Source: Stomoxys calcitrans (taxonomy: Eukaryota > Arthropoda > Insecta > Diptera > Muscidae). From it: a stretch of DNA of 64,000 nucleotides. The DNA lies in the NCBI RefSeq assembly GCF_963082655.1, contig NC_081555.1, positions 32,411,266 through 32,475,265 on the forward strand, read 5' to 3'. The translations under genes and the position numbers were made by a program. The notes under the pieces are model-generated. The model saw nothing but the letters and a program-made list of their open reading frames with translations. It did not search any database and was not told the DNA's origin. This document shows positions 14,101 through 26,100 of this stretch, piece after piece (position 1 is the stretch's first letter; every line of letters begins with the position of its first letter).

Positions 14101-17100
14101 GCGTCCCATAGTGGTTAGTGTGTGTTGCCATCTTTGGCTTTCCTTTTCCACTTGCATCTCCGATCATTGAGCTCGTCGCGAAAGAGAAACAAACAAGAAT
14201 TGTAAAATTTAATAATCTTCGCCCTAAACGGGCAAAAAACTTGAAAAATCTTTGCGGAGAGTAAAATGGTAATAAGGGCAACAACGACCAGGACGGCAAC
14301 GGTAACGAACAGTCTTGCAGTGTAAAAAGGAGATTAACGCCTTCTCTGAGGATGGCACAATCTGCATCGTTTGGTTGCCGGGTCATAACTAAGTAAGAAA
14401 GTACAGATGATCTGAAAGTACAGATGATCTGGCGGCGAAGGCCAGAGGACTGCCGTCAATAAACTTGGTTAACCCGAAGCCTTTCGGGTCGACGCAGTCC
14501 GAGTTAAGGGCAAGGGCGACGAATGCGCATGCAGCATTTTGGAGCAGCGAAACGGTCGGTAGGACGGTGAAATTCCTATGGGGGGATCCTTGGCTATTAC
14601 TGAAAGGAAGTAAGAAGGAGGTCAGCTCACTTATGTAAAATCGGTGCGGCAAGTGATAGCATGTGTAGGGCATGCGGGGAAGATGATGAGACGTTTGAGC
14701 ATTTCCTTTGTCATTGTTCGGCATCCGCGTCTAACAGATACCGGCACTTAGGTGGGGACACTATACCAGACATGAACCAACTTAGGAGAGTGGTATGGAA
14801 AACAATAAAGGATTTTGTAAATAGCACGGAATTGATGACTTAAAATTTTCTTTTAGAGGTTACTTTATAGTTTTTAGGCTTAGGTGTATGTCCATAGTGG
14901 CATGGGGCCGATATCTGCACCCTCTTTTCAACCTAACCTAACTTAGTACATAATCTTCTTCAGGGGTGTTTAAGTGTTAATATCTGAACTAAAGTACTAA
15001 AGTAATTTTGTATTCAATATTTTTTGATATAAAGACAAAACTTTTCGGTGGACGGCCCAAGATCAATACCGAGGCGTGGCATTAAATCCCGATTGCTTCA
15101 GTTCGGCTCAAGTTATGGGTATGAATAATTGTTAAAACCATTTACAGGGAGTTTCCTTGAAATCAATATCAACTTAAGTTGAGGGCTGTCCGCCAGTAAG
15201 TCTTTCTAACTCAGAAATATATGACAACAAAGCTTGTGGGTATATAACTCTGAAGAGAGTAGATCTTAAAAAAAAATTGAATAATTAGCAAACAATGATC
15301 AAAGTTTTCGAAAAATGGGACAGCCTTTAACAATTGATTTTGATATTCATTTCATGGAGTATTCCAAAAATTACAAAAAATCTCAAAGTCATCCTGGTTT
15401 TCGAAAACTTTGATGAGTAGATCGTAGATAGAAACAAACCATAATCTTTTCTTTATTGATACACTCTTTTGCAGATATGTCTTCACCATAGTCAGTTATT
15501 TAATAGGCGTCTTCATTTTCGCAACCATTGTGGGCCAAGTGGGTAATGTCATCACAAATCGCAATGCCAATCGCCTGGAATTTGAAAGACTTCTGGATGG
15601 AGCAAAGACATATATGAGACATCATAAGGTATAACGAAAGTCCTTTTTGTTTGCATCCTTTTATAGAATGTGCTTTGCGTTTTTAGGTTCCTGGAGGCAT
15701 GAAACGTAGAGTCTTACGCTGGTATGACTACAGCTGGTCCAGAGGACGTATACAAGGCGGTGGTGATATTAATACCGCCTTGGGCCTGCTGCCGGATAAG
15801 TTGAAAACCGAATTGGCTCTGCATGTAAATTTGAGTGTGCTGAAAAAGGTTACCATTTTCCAAGAATGTCAGCCAGAGTTCTTGCATGATTTGGTGTTGA
15901 AAATGAAGGCCTACATCTTTACGCCAGGCGATTCCATATGTCGCAAGGGAGAAGTGGCCAGAGAAATGTTCATAATAGCCGATGGTATTTTAGAGGTTCT
16001 AAGTGAGACCGGCAAAGTTTTGACCACCATGAAGGCGGGAGATTTTTTTGGTGAAATTGGTATTCTAAACTTGGATGGCCTGAACAAGTATGCCAGCAGA
16101 AATTTGTTTTATCTTTGAACTTGAATAAAATTTATGTTTATCCCTAGGCGAACAGCAGATGTACGTTCCGTTGGCTATTCTGAGCTCTTTTCCCTCTCCC
16201 GTGAAGATGTCTTGGCTGCCATGAAAGACTATCCCGAGGCCCAAGAGATTTTACAGACTTTGGGCCGCAAACGCCTAATGGAAGTGAGATGTGTGAACAA
16301 GAAACACGCCAAGGCCAAGGCCGACAAGGATGCTGCTAATCATCAGAGCCATCATCACCATCATAGCCACCATGTTAATCACAGTGATAGTAGCGAAAAT
16401 AGTGCCTCAAAGAAAATTGTCGATAAATTGAGACATGATGTAAAAGGATTCCGAAGTGTACTTAAAAAATCAAGGTAATTCAATGCGGAATAGGTTATCT
16501 GCAAGTGGAACACTCATACATTGGCCTATTGTTTTTAAGCCGGTTGGCTTACCCAGCGGCGGAATGTAGAAGGTTTTTACCGAATTCAGGAGGATTTAAT
16601 GACTTAAATACCTGAAATCTGAATCATTCTCTCTTTTTGCTTAAGGGTTAATTTTTTGCATTCACTCATCTCGTTGTCTTGGTGTCTTGTTATCTGTTTT
16701 ACTCAGTTCTCATTTGTCTCATACAATGTTGTATATTTTAACGAAGAGTTCAGTTCTTGAAATACTCTATGTGTGCCTTGAAAGAAGAATTGAATGGTCT
16801 TGTGCAGGCCTTTGATTCGTATTTACTTCTAATTTGGAATCTTCCTATAAGTCCTTGCAGCCCTGAAAAGAGGCATTATGTAAGGTTGGGTTTGGAGGGC
16901 ACGCAACTACAAGCTCACCTTCGAGAGTATGAACCAGTCAGCCAATTCAGGCCTCTACAGAACTCCAGAATGACATAAGAGCTAAGAACCTGTTGGGGGT
17001 TCTGTCTTCTCTTCTGTGCGGGGCAGTGACACAACAGGCGCTCGACCGTCTCCAACTTCTCCATTCCTGGCAAGCTCGTCGACAGCTTCGTTCCCTGCCA

Positions 17101-20100
17101 TATCTTGATGGCATAGGTCCCAGCAGAGCATAACAACCTTTCCCATGGTTTGGAGAAGCTCCTTGGATCTTCTAACCAATTTTGACCTTACACGACCCGA
17201 CGCCAGAGACTTCAGCACCGCCTGACTGTCCACGTATATATGAAAGTATGAACAGGCCGCCACTCCTCCAACAACACCGTCTCCAGAGCCTTTAGACCTC
17301 CGCCTGAAAGACGCTGTACCCGTGCAGAAGTCTAAAAGATTTCTTGATTCTAAGAAATATAATGCAGACTCCGGCTCCACAGTCCCCATCCAATATAGAC
17401 CCAACCGTGTATACAGAGAGTCTCGGGAAGGCCAGAGTGCCTTCAACCCAGAGATCCCTATTCGGGAAAACGACTTCGAAACCATCAACAAGGAAGAACT
17501 CCCCTGGTATATAATGAGACGCGCCGCATATAGCATAGCCCCATGCTGCATCAACATTTTCACGCAGAACAGAAGAACGGCCTTAACTAGAGGAGCGTCT
17601 CCCTTAGTCTCATGGCGATCTTAGTTGCCACACACGCTACATATAAGTGCAAAGGCATAAGTCGAGAATGGCATTAAGCCTCTCTCTCGGGGCTCTTCTC
17701 CTTGCCCCAGATATTAGCAATGCCTCCCTACCCTGTCCCTTCTCGATCATCCTGCGCAGGGTACAGTTGCCCAAAGTTTTGTGCCGCACCAGACAACCAT
17801 AGGTGAGAATTGGCCGAACGACCGCCGTAAATATCCAGTGCAGCGAACGAGGCATTAAGCCTCTCTCTCGGGGCTCTTCTCCTTGCCCCAGATATTAGCA
17901 ATGCCTCCTCACCCTGTCCCTTCTCGATTATCCTGCGCAGGGCAGAGTTGCCCAAAGCTTTGTGCCGCACCAGACAACCATAGGTGAGAATTGGCCGAAC
18001 GACCGCCGTAAATATCCAGTGCAGCGACCGAGGCCTTAACCCCCAACTCCTTTCTATCGAGTTGCAACAGAAGAAGAGCGCATTCAGTCCCCTTTTGACG
18101 CTTTCTTCATCGTTTTTTTCCAACTTTATTTCTGGTCAAGAATCACTCCCTAAAACTTGGCCTCCGAAGAGAGCGGAGAGCTGTGAGCACCACACAGGCT
18201 GAAACATTGAGGTCCGACCTGTGTGGTGTTCATTGCTGTCACGAGAATCTTAACTGCTAGCTACCGGGGGCTTCCGCAGGTTGCGGATAGTGGAATGTTC
18301 CATATGGAGTAGCTGCAACGGCAGTCACGCACAATCAGCGGTTTCCAAAGGAGAGTCTCAATGAGAGGCCGGGAGGTATGGGCTCTTGCATAAATACTAA
18401 GTGCCTATGATGCTCGATATAACAAGGCGGGTTATTGGCACCTTTAAATGATCAATGGCCACGCGGTTCCCGCGGCGATCGGTTCTTTGGACCGAAACGA
18501 GCTTGATAAACATCCAGTGCACCAACCCTGCCCTTAGCCGGGCAACTCCTTCCTATCGAGTTGCGATAGGAGTAGAGTACATTCAGTCCCCGCTTGACCC
18601 TTTCTTCGACGTATCTTCTTCAACTTAGTTTCTGGTCAAGAATCACGCCCTAAAACTTGGCATCCGATGAGAGCGTTAACACCACCCCGGCACGGGATAG
18701 CTGTGAGCACCACACAGGCTGGAACATTCGAGGTCCTAATTGTGTGGTGTTCATTGCTCTCACGAGAATCTTATCCGCGAGCTACAGGGCGCTTCCGCAG
18801 GTTGCGAATAGTGAAATGTTCCATACGGAGCAGCTGCAACGGCAGTCGCGCACAATCAGCGGAATCGAGCGGAGAGTGTCAATGAGAGACCGGGCGGCAT
18901 GGGCTTGCACAAATACTGAGTGCCTATGATGCTTGATATGACAAGGAGGGTTATTGGCGCCTTTAAATAATCAATCGCCACACTGTTTCCATGGCGAATC
19001 GGTCTTTTGGACAGGAACGAGCTTGCTCAACTACAGGGGCTTGACGAGGATCGCCACCTCCACATGCAAATGTGGCTACAACAACAACAACCGCCGTAAA
19101 CATTCAATGCACCAGCCGGCCAACTCCTTCCTATCGAGTTGCAATAGAAGTAGAGCACATTCAGTCCCCGTTTGACCCTTTCTTCGACGTTTCTTCTCAC
19201 GCTCAAGTACTTGGGCTCCAAAGAGAGCGGTAGCTCCCCCCCCCCATTCAGGAAAGGCCCTTTAAAATACCCAGCTGCCTTCTCCTGGTGAAAAGGACCA
19301 GTTCAGTCTTCCATCCACAAAACTTTCTTAAAGCTCCCTGCACGATATCCGTAATAGTAGAGAGGAAACGGCCACTCACTCTGATAACGACGTCGTCCGC
19401 GTAGGCAACGACCTTCATTCTCTCACACTCGAAAGACCTCAGAAACACATTGATCATCAGGAGCCACAATAAAGGAGATGAAACTCCTTCTTGCGAAGTT
19501 CCTCTGGTCAAAATCTTCCTTATCGAGCCATCTGTCAGTGATGCGTTGATAATCCGTCCTTTCAACCCAATTTACCAAAAAAGAGGGGACCTTCATGGCC
19601 ACCAGAATACCATGTATGGACTCTAACTTCAACTGCAGGTGTAATGGATTGGCAGAGGCATCACAACAATATTTTGTACTATAGCTGCAATAATACGAGA
19701 AATGAGTACAAATGCAAATTTGCTCTCTGTCTTAGTCACCTCAGGTATCCGTTCAACCAAACAGGTTGCAAACTCTTACCCGGATATGTCAAAGGGTAGT
19801 TCTCCTCATAACTACTCAACATGGTTCCTGTCCGCAGATTCGCTGCCAATTCAAACTCTTTTCTACCAGTTTGCGAGGTGCTTAAAGTTCGAAGTTTTCC
19901 TTCAACGCTCTCCGCATAGCGATTCCATTTGGTCTTTCTGGGGTTCCTGTTTGATGGGTGGATGTATGTAGACAACATCAGATCAAAGATGATATATCTA
20001 TGGTCCGAAAAGAAGTACTCCTCGGAGACCCTACAAGCCCTTAAACAAGTGTCATCAAGATTCGTCAACGTTACGTCTATAACCTTTGACCTATAACGTA

Positions 20101-23100
20101 TCTGGAAAATCGGAACACCACCAATACAACAAACACGCAGTCTGGATTTTAGAATAAACTCATCAATCGATGAGTTTGTCGATGTCCGTACTTTCCCATT
20201 GTGTGTGGTGCGCATTGGCGTCGCAACCCCAGATCAACCACATTCTCCGGTCATTCTCGCACGCTAGCCTACACATTATCTCGATAGGAGGGTCCGTCTC
20301 GTCATAGGGCAGGTAAACCAATGGGATCAGCGAGGGACCAGAGTTTTTCGTCTCCAACCTCAGCGATCTGGCGCCATTGCCATATTTCGATTAAGGGATC
20401 AAGTTTTAACTTTTTCTTACCACAATACACGTCCTTATCTTATCATCAGAGGGTTGAGTAAATACTGTGTAATTCCTATTGCCTAAGCTAGAGACTTTAT
20501 TTCTAACAACATAACGGTCCTGAATCAAGGTAATGTCGAGTGAAGAGCTAGAGAGTGCAAGAAGAAGTTCGTTCGAGGCGGCCACGGAGTGGTGTAGATT
20601 TATCTGCACCATGATAAGCCTCCTTACTCGAACTTCGAACCGAAATCCAACCCTAAGCCTGCAGTCTCTACTCATCAGACAGCGTTTCGAAGCCTTCAGA
20701 ATTATGCTGCCTCTCTCTGCACAGCGCTTTGTGGAAAGAACTTTCCAACGTTTTGCTTCGCCAGCAGCCTTATTATGCCTGACCCGATTCCCTCAGAAAT
20801 ACGCCTTGTTGGCAGGCGTACTGAACTCTTAAACTGAGATATTTACCTCGATTTCACAGATTACAGCCAAAGTTGTTCACTTTTCTATATCATTTTACTT
20901 ATGATTGTGATCATTTTTTCTCTTCCAAAGGGCATCCCGACGTAGTGATGAATCACTGGAAATGCAGCCACTGCACAATACCTCACCGAAAAATGGCAAA
21001 TCCATGCTGAAACGTATGTCCCGTGTACGCTCCGACGAGAAAGAAGACGCGGCAGAAGAAAAAACCGAATTACATGACAAAACCCCAAGTCCCATTGGTG
21101 CTGGTTTGCCTCTATTGCAAAGACTGCGTTTACTTAAAGAAAAGCAGGTAAGTTGGCTGCCTTATTTGTTTGCTTGAAAATTTGTTTTTCTTTCTTTTTT
21201 TTTGGTTTTTGATTTTCTGTTTTGCAACCATAATCAGTTGTTGGAATCCAATTTTTATTTGAAGCTTTCCTCTATGTTATAATCCTATACCACTTAACAA
21301 TACTGGCGCAAGATGATCACAATAGTTCCATTAACGCAAAAGAGATTGAGGGACATTTAGAGTCCTCAATGCACCTCACTACTTATACACGTACACGCTT
21401 TGTTGAGCACACATAAAAGGAAGGATGATTCCTGATCTTGCACAAGCGTTTCAAACTTTTTCCTAATCCAATGTAGCACTTGTCGGTCAGCATATCTCTG
21501 AGCTTCATATCTAAACTTGTGTTAGCTTTGTAAATGATACACCTGGGTCATTGACACCCATTCAGGCACCCAAATTTCACTACTCACAAAACTTTACTGA
21601 AATCCTCCCACACTTACTGGGCTTTTGCTGGGCCGTTTGCTATGTTTTATAGTCTTTGACAAATTCCTGACATCTTAATCTGTGAAAATTATTCATAATT
21701 CAGGTTTTGATGACTCCTTATTAAGCAGCACTTTCAGTTACTACACATGTGCTTCCAATAAACTTTTATTTGAGGCGTGGCAGGGAATTCACTGCGGACG
21801 AAACTTGGTGGTTCAAATCGGACCATATTTAGATACAGCTACTATAGGGGCATAAATTATGAATTTTTTAGCTGATTATGACGGAAGGTGGCTTACACAT
21901 ATACCAGAGTTGGTGGGTATTCAAAGTTGTGTCCGGTTTCCAGCTTCGGCATGCACATTGAGTGGTCTAATAAGTACAAGCCATTGTTCAATTTTGTCGA
22001 ACAAAATATTGATCATTTTGGCAGCTATATCCAAATATACACCGATCTGAACCATATACGACACGGATGTCGATAAGTCTAACATAAGTCTCTGTGCCAA
22101 ATTTCAGCTAAATCGGATTATAAATGCGCCTTTTATGTGGCCAAGACTTTAAATCGAGAGATCGGTCTATATGGCAGCTATATCCAAATCTGGACCGATC
22201 TGGGCCAAATTGAAGAGGGATGTCAAAGGGCCTAACAAAACTCATGGTCCTAAATTTCGGCGAAATCCCACAAGAAATTCGCCTTTTATGGGCGCAAGAC
22301 CTTAAATCGAGAGATCGGTCTATATGGCAGCTATATTCAAATCTCTGCCGATCTGGGCCAAATTGAAGAAGGATGTCGAAGGCCGTAATGCAACTCACTG
22401 TCTCAAATTTCGGCGAAATCCCACAAGAAATGCGCCTTTTATGGCCCCAACAACTTAAATCGAGAGATCGGTCTATATGGAGAAATATCTCGAAGAGCCT
22501 AACACAACTCACTGTCCCAAATTTCGGCGACATCGGACAATAAATGAGAATTTTATGGACCCAAAACCTTAAAACGAGAGATCGGTCTATATGGCAGCTA
22601 TATTCAAATCTGGACCGATCTGGGATATATTGCAGAAAGATGTCAAGAAACCCAACTTAACTCACTGTCCCAAATTTCGGCGATATCGGAAAATAATTGG
22701 GCCTTTTATTGGCCCAAAACCTTAAATCCAGAGATCGGTCTATATGGCAGCTATATCCAAATCTGGACCGATCTGGGCCAAATTGAAGAGGGATGTCAAA
22801 GGGCCTAACAAAACTCACGGTCCCAAATTTTGGCAAAATCGGAGAATAAATGCGCCTTTTATGGGCCCAAGATCGGAAGATCGGTCTATATGGCAGCTGG
22901 ACCAAATTTGGACCGATCTGAGCCAAATTGAAGAATAATGTCGAAAGGCCTAACACAACTCAATGTCCTAAATTTTAGCAAAATTGGAGAATAAAGTGGC
23001 TTTTAGGGGCCTAAGACCCTTAATAGGCGGATCGGTCTATATGGGGGCTATATCAAGATATAGCCCATCTTCGAACTTAACCTGCTTATGGACCAAGAAA

Positions 23101-26100
23101 AAGAATCTGTGCAAAGTTTCAGCTCAATATCTCTATTTTTAAAGACTGTAGCATGATTTCAAAAGACAGATGGACAGGCGGACGGGCATGGCTAGATCGT
23201 CTTAGATTTTTACGCTGATCAAGAATATAAAGGGTGATTTTTTTGAGGTTAGGATTTTCATGCATTAGTATTTGACAGATCACGTGGGATTTCAGACATG
23301 GTGTCAAAGAGAAAGATGCTCAGTATGCTTTGACATTTCATCATGAATAGACTTACTAACGAGCAACGCTTGCAAATCATTGAATTTTATTACCAAAATC
23401 AGTGTTCGGTTCGAAATGTGTTCATTCACCGTTCAGCGATGAGGCCCATTTCTGGTTGAATGGCTACGTAAATAAGCAAAATTGCCGCATTTGGAGTGAA
23501 GAGCAACCAGAAGCCGTTCAAGAACTGCCCATGCATCCCGAAAAATGCACTGTTTGGTGTGGTTTGTACGCTGGTGGAATCATTGGACCGTATTTTTTCA
23601 AAGATGCTGTTGGACGCACCGTTACGGTGAATGAACACATTTCGAACCGAACACTGATTTTGGTAATAAAATTCAATGATTTGCAAGCGTTGCTCGTTAG
23701 TAAGTCTATTCATGATGAAATGTCAAAGCATACTGAGCATCTTTCTCTTTGACACCATGTCTGAAATCCCACGTGATCTGTCAAATACTAATGCATGAAA
23801 ATCCTAACCTCAAAAAAATCACCCTTTATATACTTTACAGGGTCGGAATTGGATATTTCGATGTGTTGCAAACGGAATGGCAAAATGAATACACTCCCAT
23901 CCTTCGGTGGTGGGTATAACAAGGCGGAAATACTCATAAATGGAACTAGCCACCATGTAGCTAGAAATCCATTCTAGCCTCAAAAATCACTCAGAAGAAG
24001 AGAAGAAGGAACTCTGGCTGCGTCGCCTGCTAGCCTAGCATCACTTTATCTGCCTTTCGAATCTCGGACACCGCCACCTACGTCGGAACTGCAAGGGTTG
24101 GTGAGAAAGACAAAACAGACAGTAAATGAGGTACTAATAGGGTGCGATGCAAACTCTCATCCCATTTCGTGGGGTAGTAGTCAGCTCCCATATACAATAA
24201 ACCGATCTCCCGATTTGATTTCCTGAGCACCTAGAATCCGCAATTTTTGTTCGATTTGGCTGAAATTTTGCACATTATATTCTGTTATGTCTCTCAACAA
24301 CGGAGCCAAGTACGATGTAAATCAGTCAATAACCTGATATAGCTCCCATAATAACCGATCTCCTGATTTGACTTCCTGAGCCCCTAGAAGGCGCAATTTT
24401 TGTCCGATTTGGCTGAAATTTAGCACATAGTGTTATACTTTGACTAGCAACAACTGTGCCAAATATGGTTTAAATCTGTGTATAACCTGATATTAATCCC
24501 ATATAACCCGATCTCCCGGTTAGACTTCTTGAACCTCTGGAAGTCGCAATTTTCATCCGATTTGGCTGAAATTTTGCACAAAGTGTTTTGTTGTGACTCA
24601 ACCGTGCAAAGTACGGTTTTGATATAGCTGCCATATAAACCGATCTTGGATCTAGACTTCTTGAGCCACTAGAGGGCACAATTCTTATCCGATTTGACTG
24701 AAATTTTGCATGAGGTGTTTAATTATGACTTCCAACAACTGTTCTGAGTATGGTTGAAATCGGTCGATAGCCTGATATAGCTGTCATATAAACCGATATG
24801 GGGTCTTGACTTCTTGAGCCACTAAAGGGCACAATTCTTGTCCTATTTGACTGAAATTTTGCACAACGTGTTTCGATATGATTTCCATCAACTGTGCTAC
24901 GTATGCTTTAAATCGGTCCATAACCTGATATAGCTACCATATAAACCGATCTTGGATCTAGACTTCTTGAGCCCCTAGAGGGCACAATTCTTATCCGATT
25001 TGACTGAAATTTTGCATGAGGTGTTTAATTATGACTTCCAACAACTGTGTCAAATATGGTTCGAATTGATCCATAACCTGATATAGCTGCCATATAAACC
25101 CATCTGGGGTCTTGACTTCTTGAGCCTCCAGAGGGTGTATTAATTATCCGATTTGGCTAAAATTGTACAACGACTTCTCCCATCACCTTCAACACGCTTG
25201 TGAAATATGGTCCGAATCGATCTATAGCCTGATACAGCTCCCATATAAACCGATCTCTCTATTTTACTTCTTGAGCCCCTAAAGGGCGCAATTCTCACTC
25301 GAATTGGCTGAAATTTTACACATTGACTTCTACTATGGTCTCCAACATTCAATTCAATTATGGTCCGAATCGGACTATAACTTGATATAACTCCAATATT
25401 AAATTAAATCTTTTATTCTTTGTTTGCCTAAAAGGAGATATCGGGAAAAGAACTCGACAAATGCGATCTATGATGGAGGGTATATAAGATTCGGACCGAC
25501 CGAACTTAGCACACTTTTACTTGTTAAATTTCCTAAAGATATGCTAAATCACAAACACTGAAAACACACACAACACACCTTAAATAGAATAGCTAGTAGT
25601 TCTCATCGTGCAACAACTTTATTAACACATGCTCGCTACATTTTGGACTTACATGTTGTGCAATTAAAATTTAGTAATAGATTTAATGATGATATTTCGT
25701 TTGCAATACATCGAAATATCCATGTCGAACAAGTTTAAGACGATCTAACTATGTCCGTCCGTCTTCTCATCCATCCATCTGTCTGTGGAAATCATGGTCT
25801 ATACCAGACTATCGCCCAGTTGTACTTTTTGAGTTCATAAGTGCTTCAATTCTCTAATTTCGCTAAATTGTACTAGATCCCTCGAAATCGCCGTTGACTA
25901 AGTTCAAATCGGATATAGCCAAAACCACCGATCTCCCGTTTCATGGGCACATGCAAATCCCATTTATAATCCCATTTCACTTAAAATTTGGAAAAATTAA
26001 TTGCATTAGAGTATTCAACATCTGTGAAGAGCATGGTCCAGATCAAACCTGATTTGAATATAGCTAGCATATAGTCCATCATATAGATGCCATATAGACC

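Larger units (their letters stand above)
16930..20830 (-). mobile_element. LINE with endonuclease, reverse transcriptase and RNase H (family 2), minus strand
   Basis: Fills almost all of intron 9. Reading the minus strand from 20830 down: endonuclease start ([12 protein letters not shown], 20610), [12 protein letters not shown] (~20220) and [10 protein letters not shown] (~20000); reverse transcriptase [11 protein letters not shown] (~19480) and VVAYADDVV (~19400); thumb [12 protein letters not shown] (~17960 and ~17800); RNase H with [12 protein letters not shown] (~17240) and AGNEAVDEL (~17060); zinc-knuckle-like end near 17010. The order matches I-superfamily LINEs. It is decayed, and the middle is amplified in tandem (see 17671-18030 and 18050-19210). 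Confidence 0.85.

Noticed and set aside
13669..14248. Direct repeats taken as LTRs of a retrotransposon
   Set aside because: The repeats are only ~90 bp, do not begin TG or end CA, have no primer-binding site or polypurine tract, and enclose no coding sequence.
22108..22956. Open frames with repeated [10 protein letters not shown] and [12 protein letters not shown] peptides
   Set aside because: They follow the ~150-bp DINE unit and appear in every array; the unit length and drift show non-coding repeats.
21780..23100. Regularly spaced repeats that could suggest a CRISPR array
   Set aside because: Units are ~150 bp, diverged throughout and lie in a eukaryotic intron; there are no short identical repeats with unique spacers.
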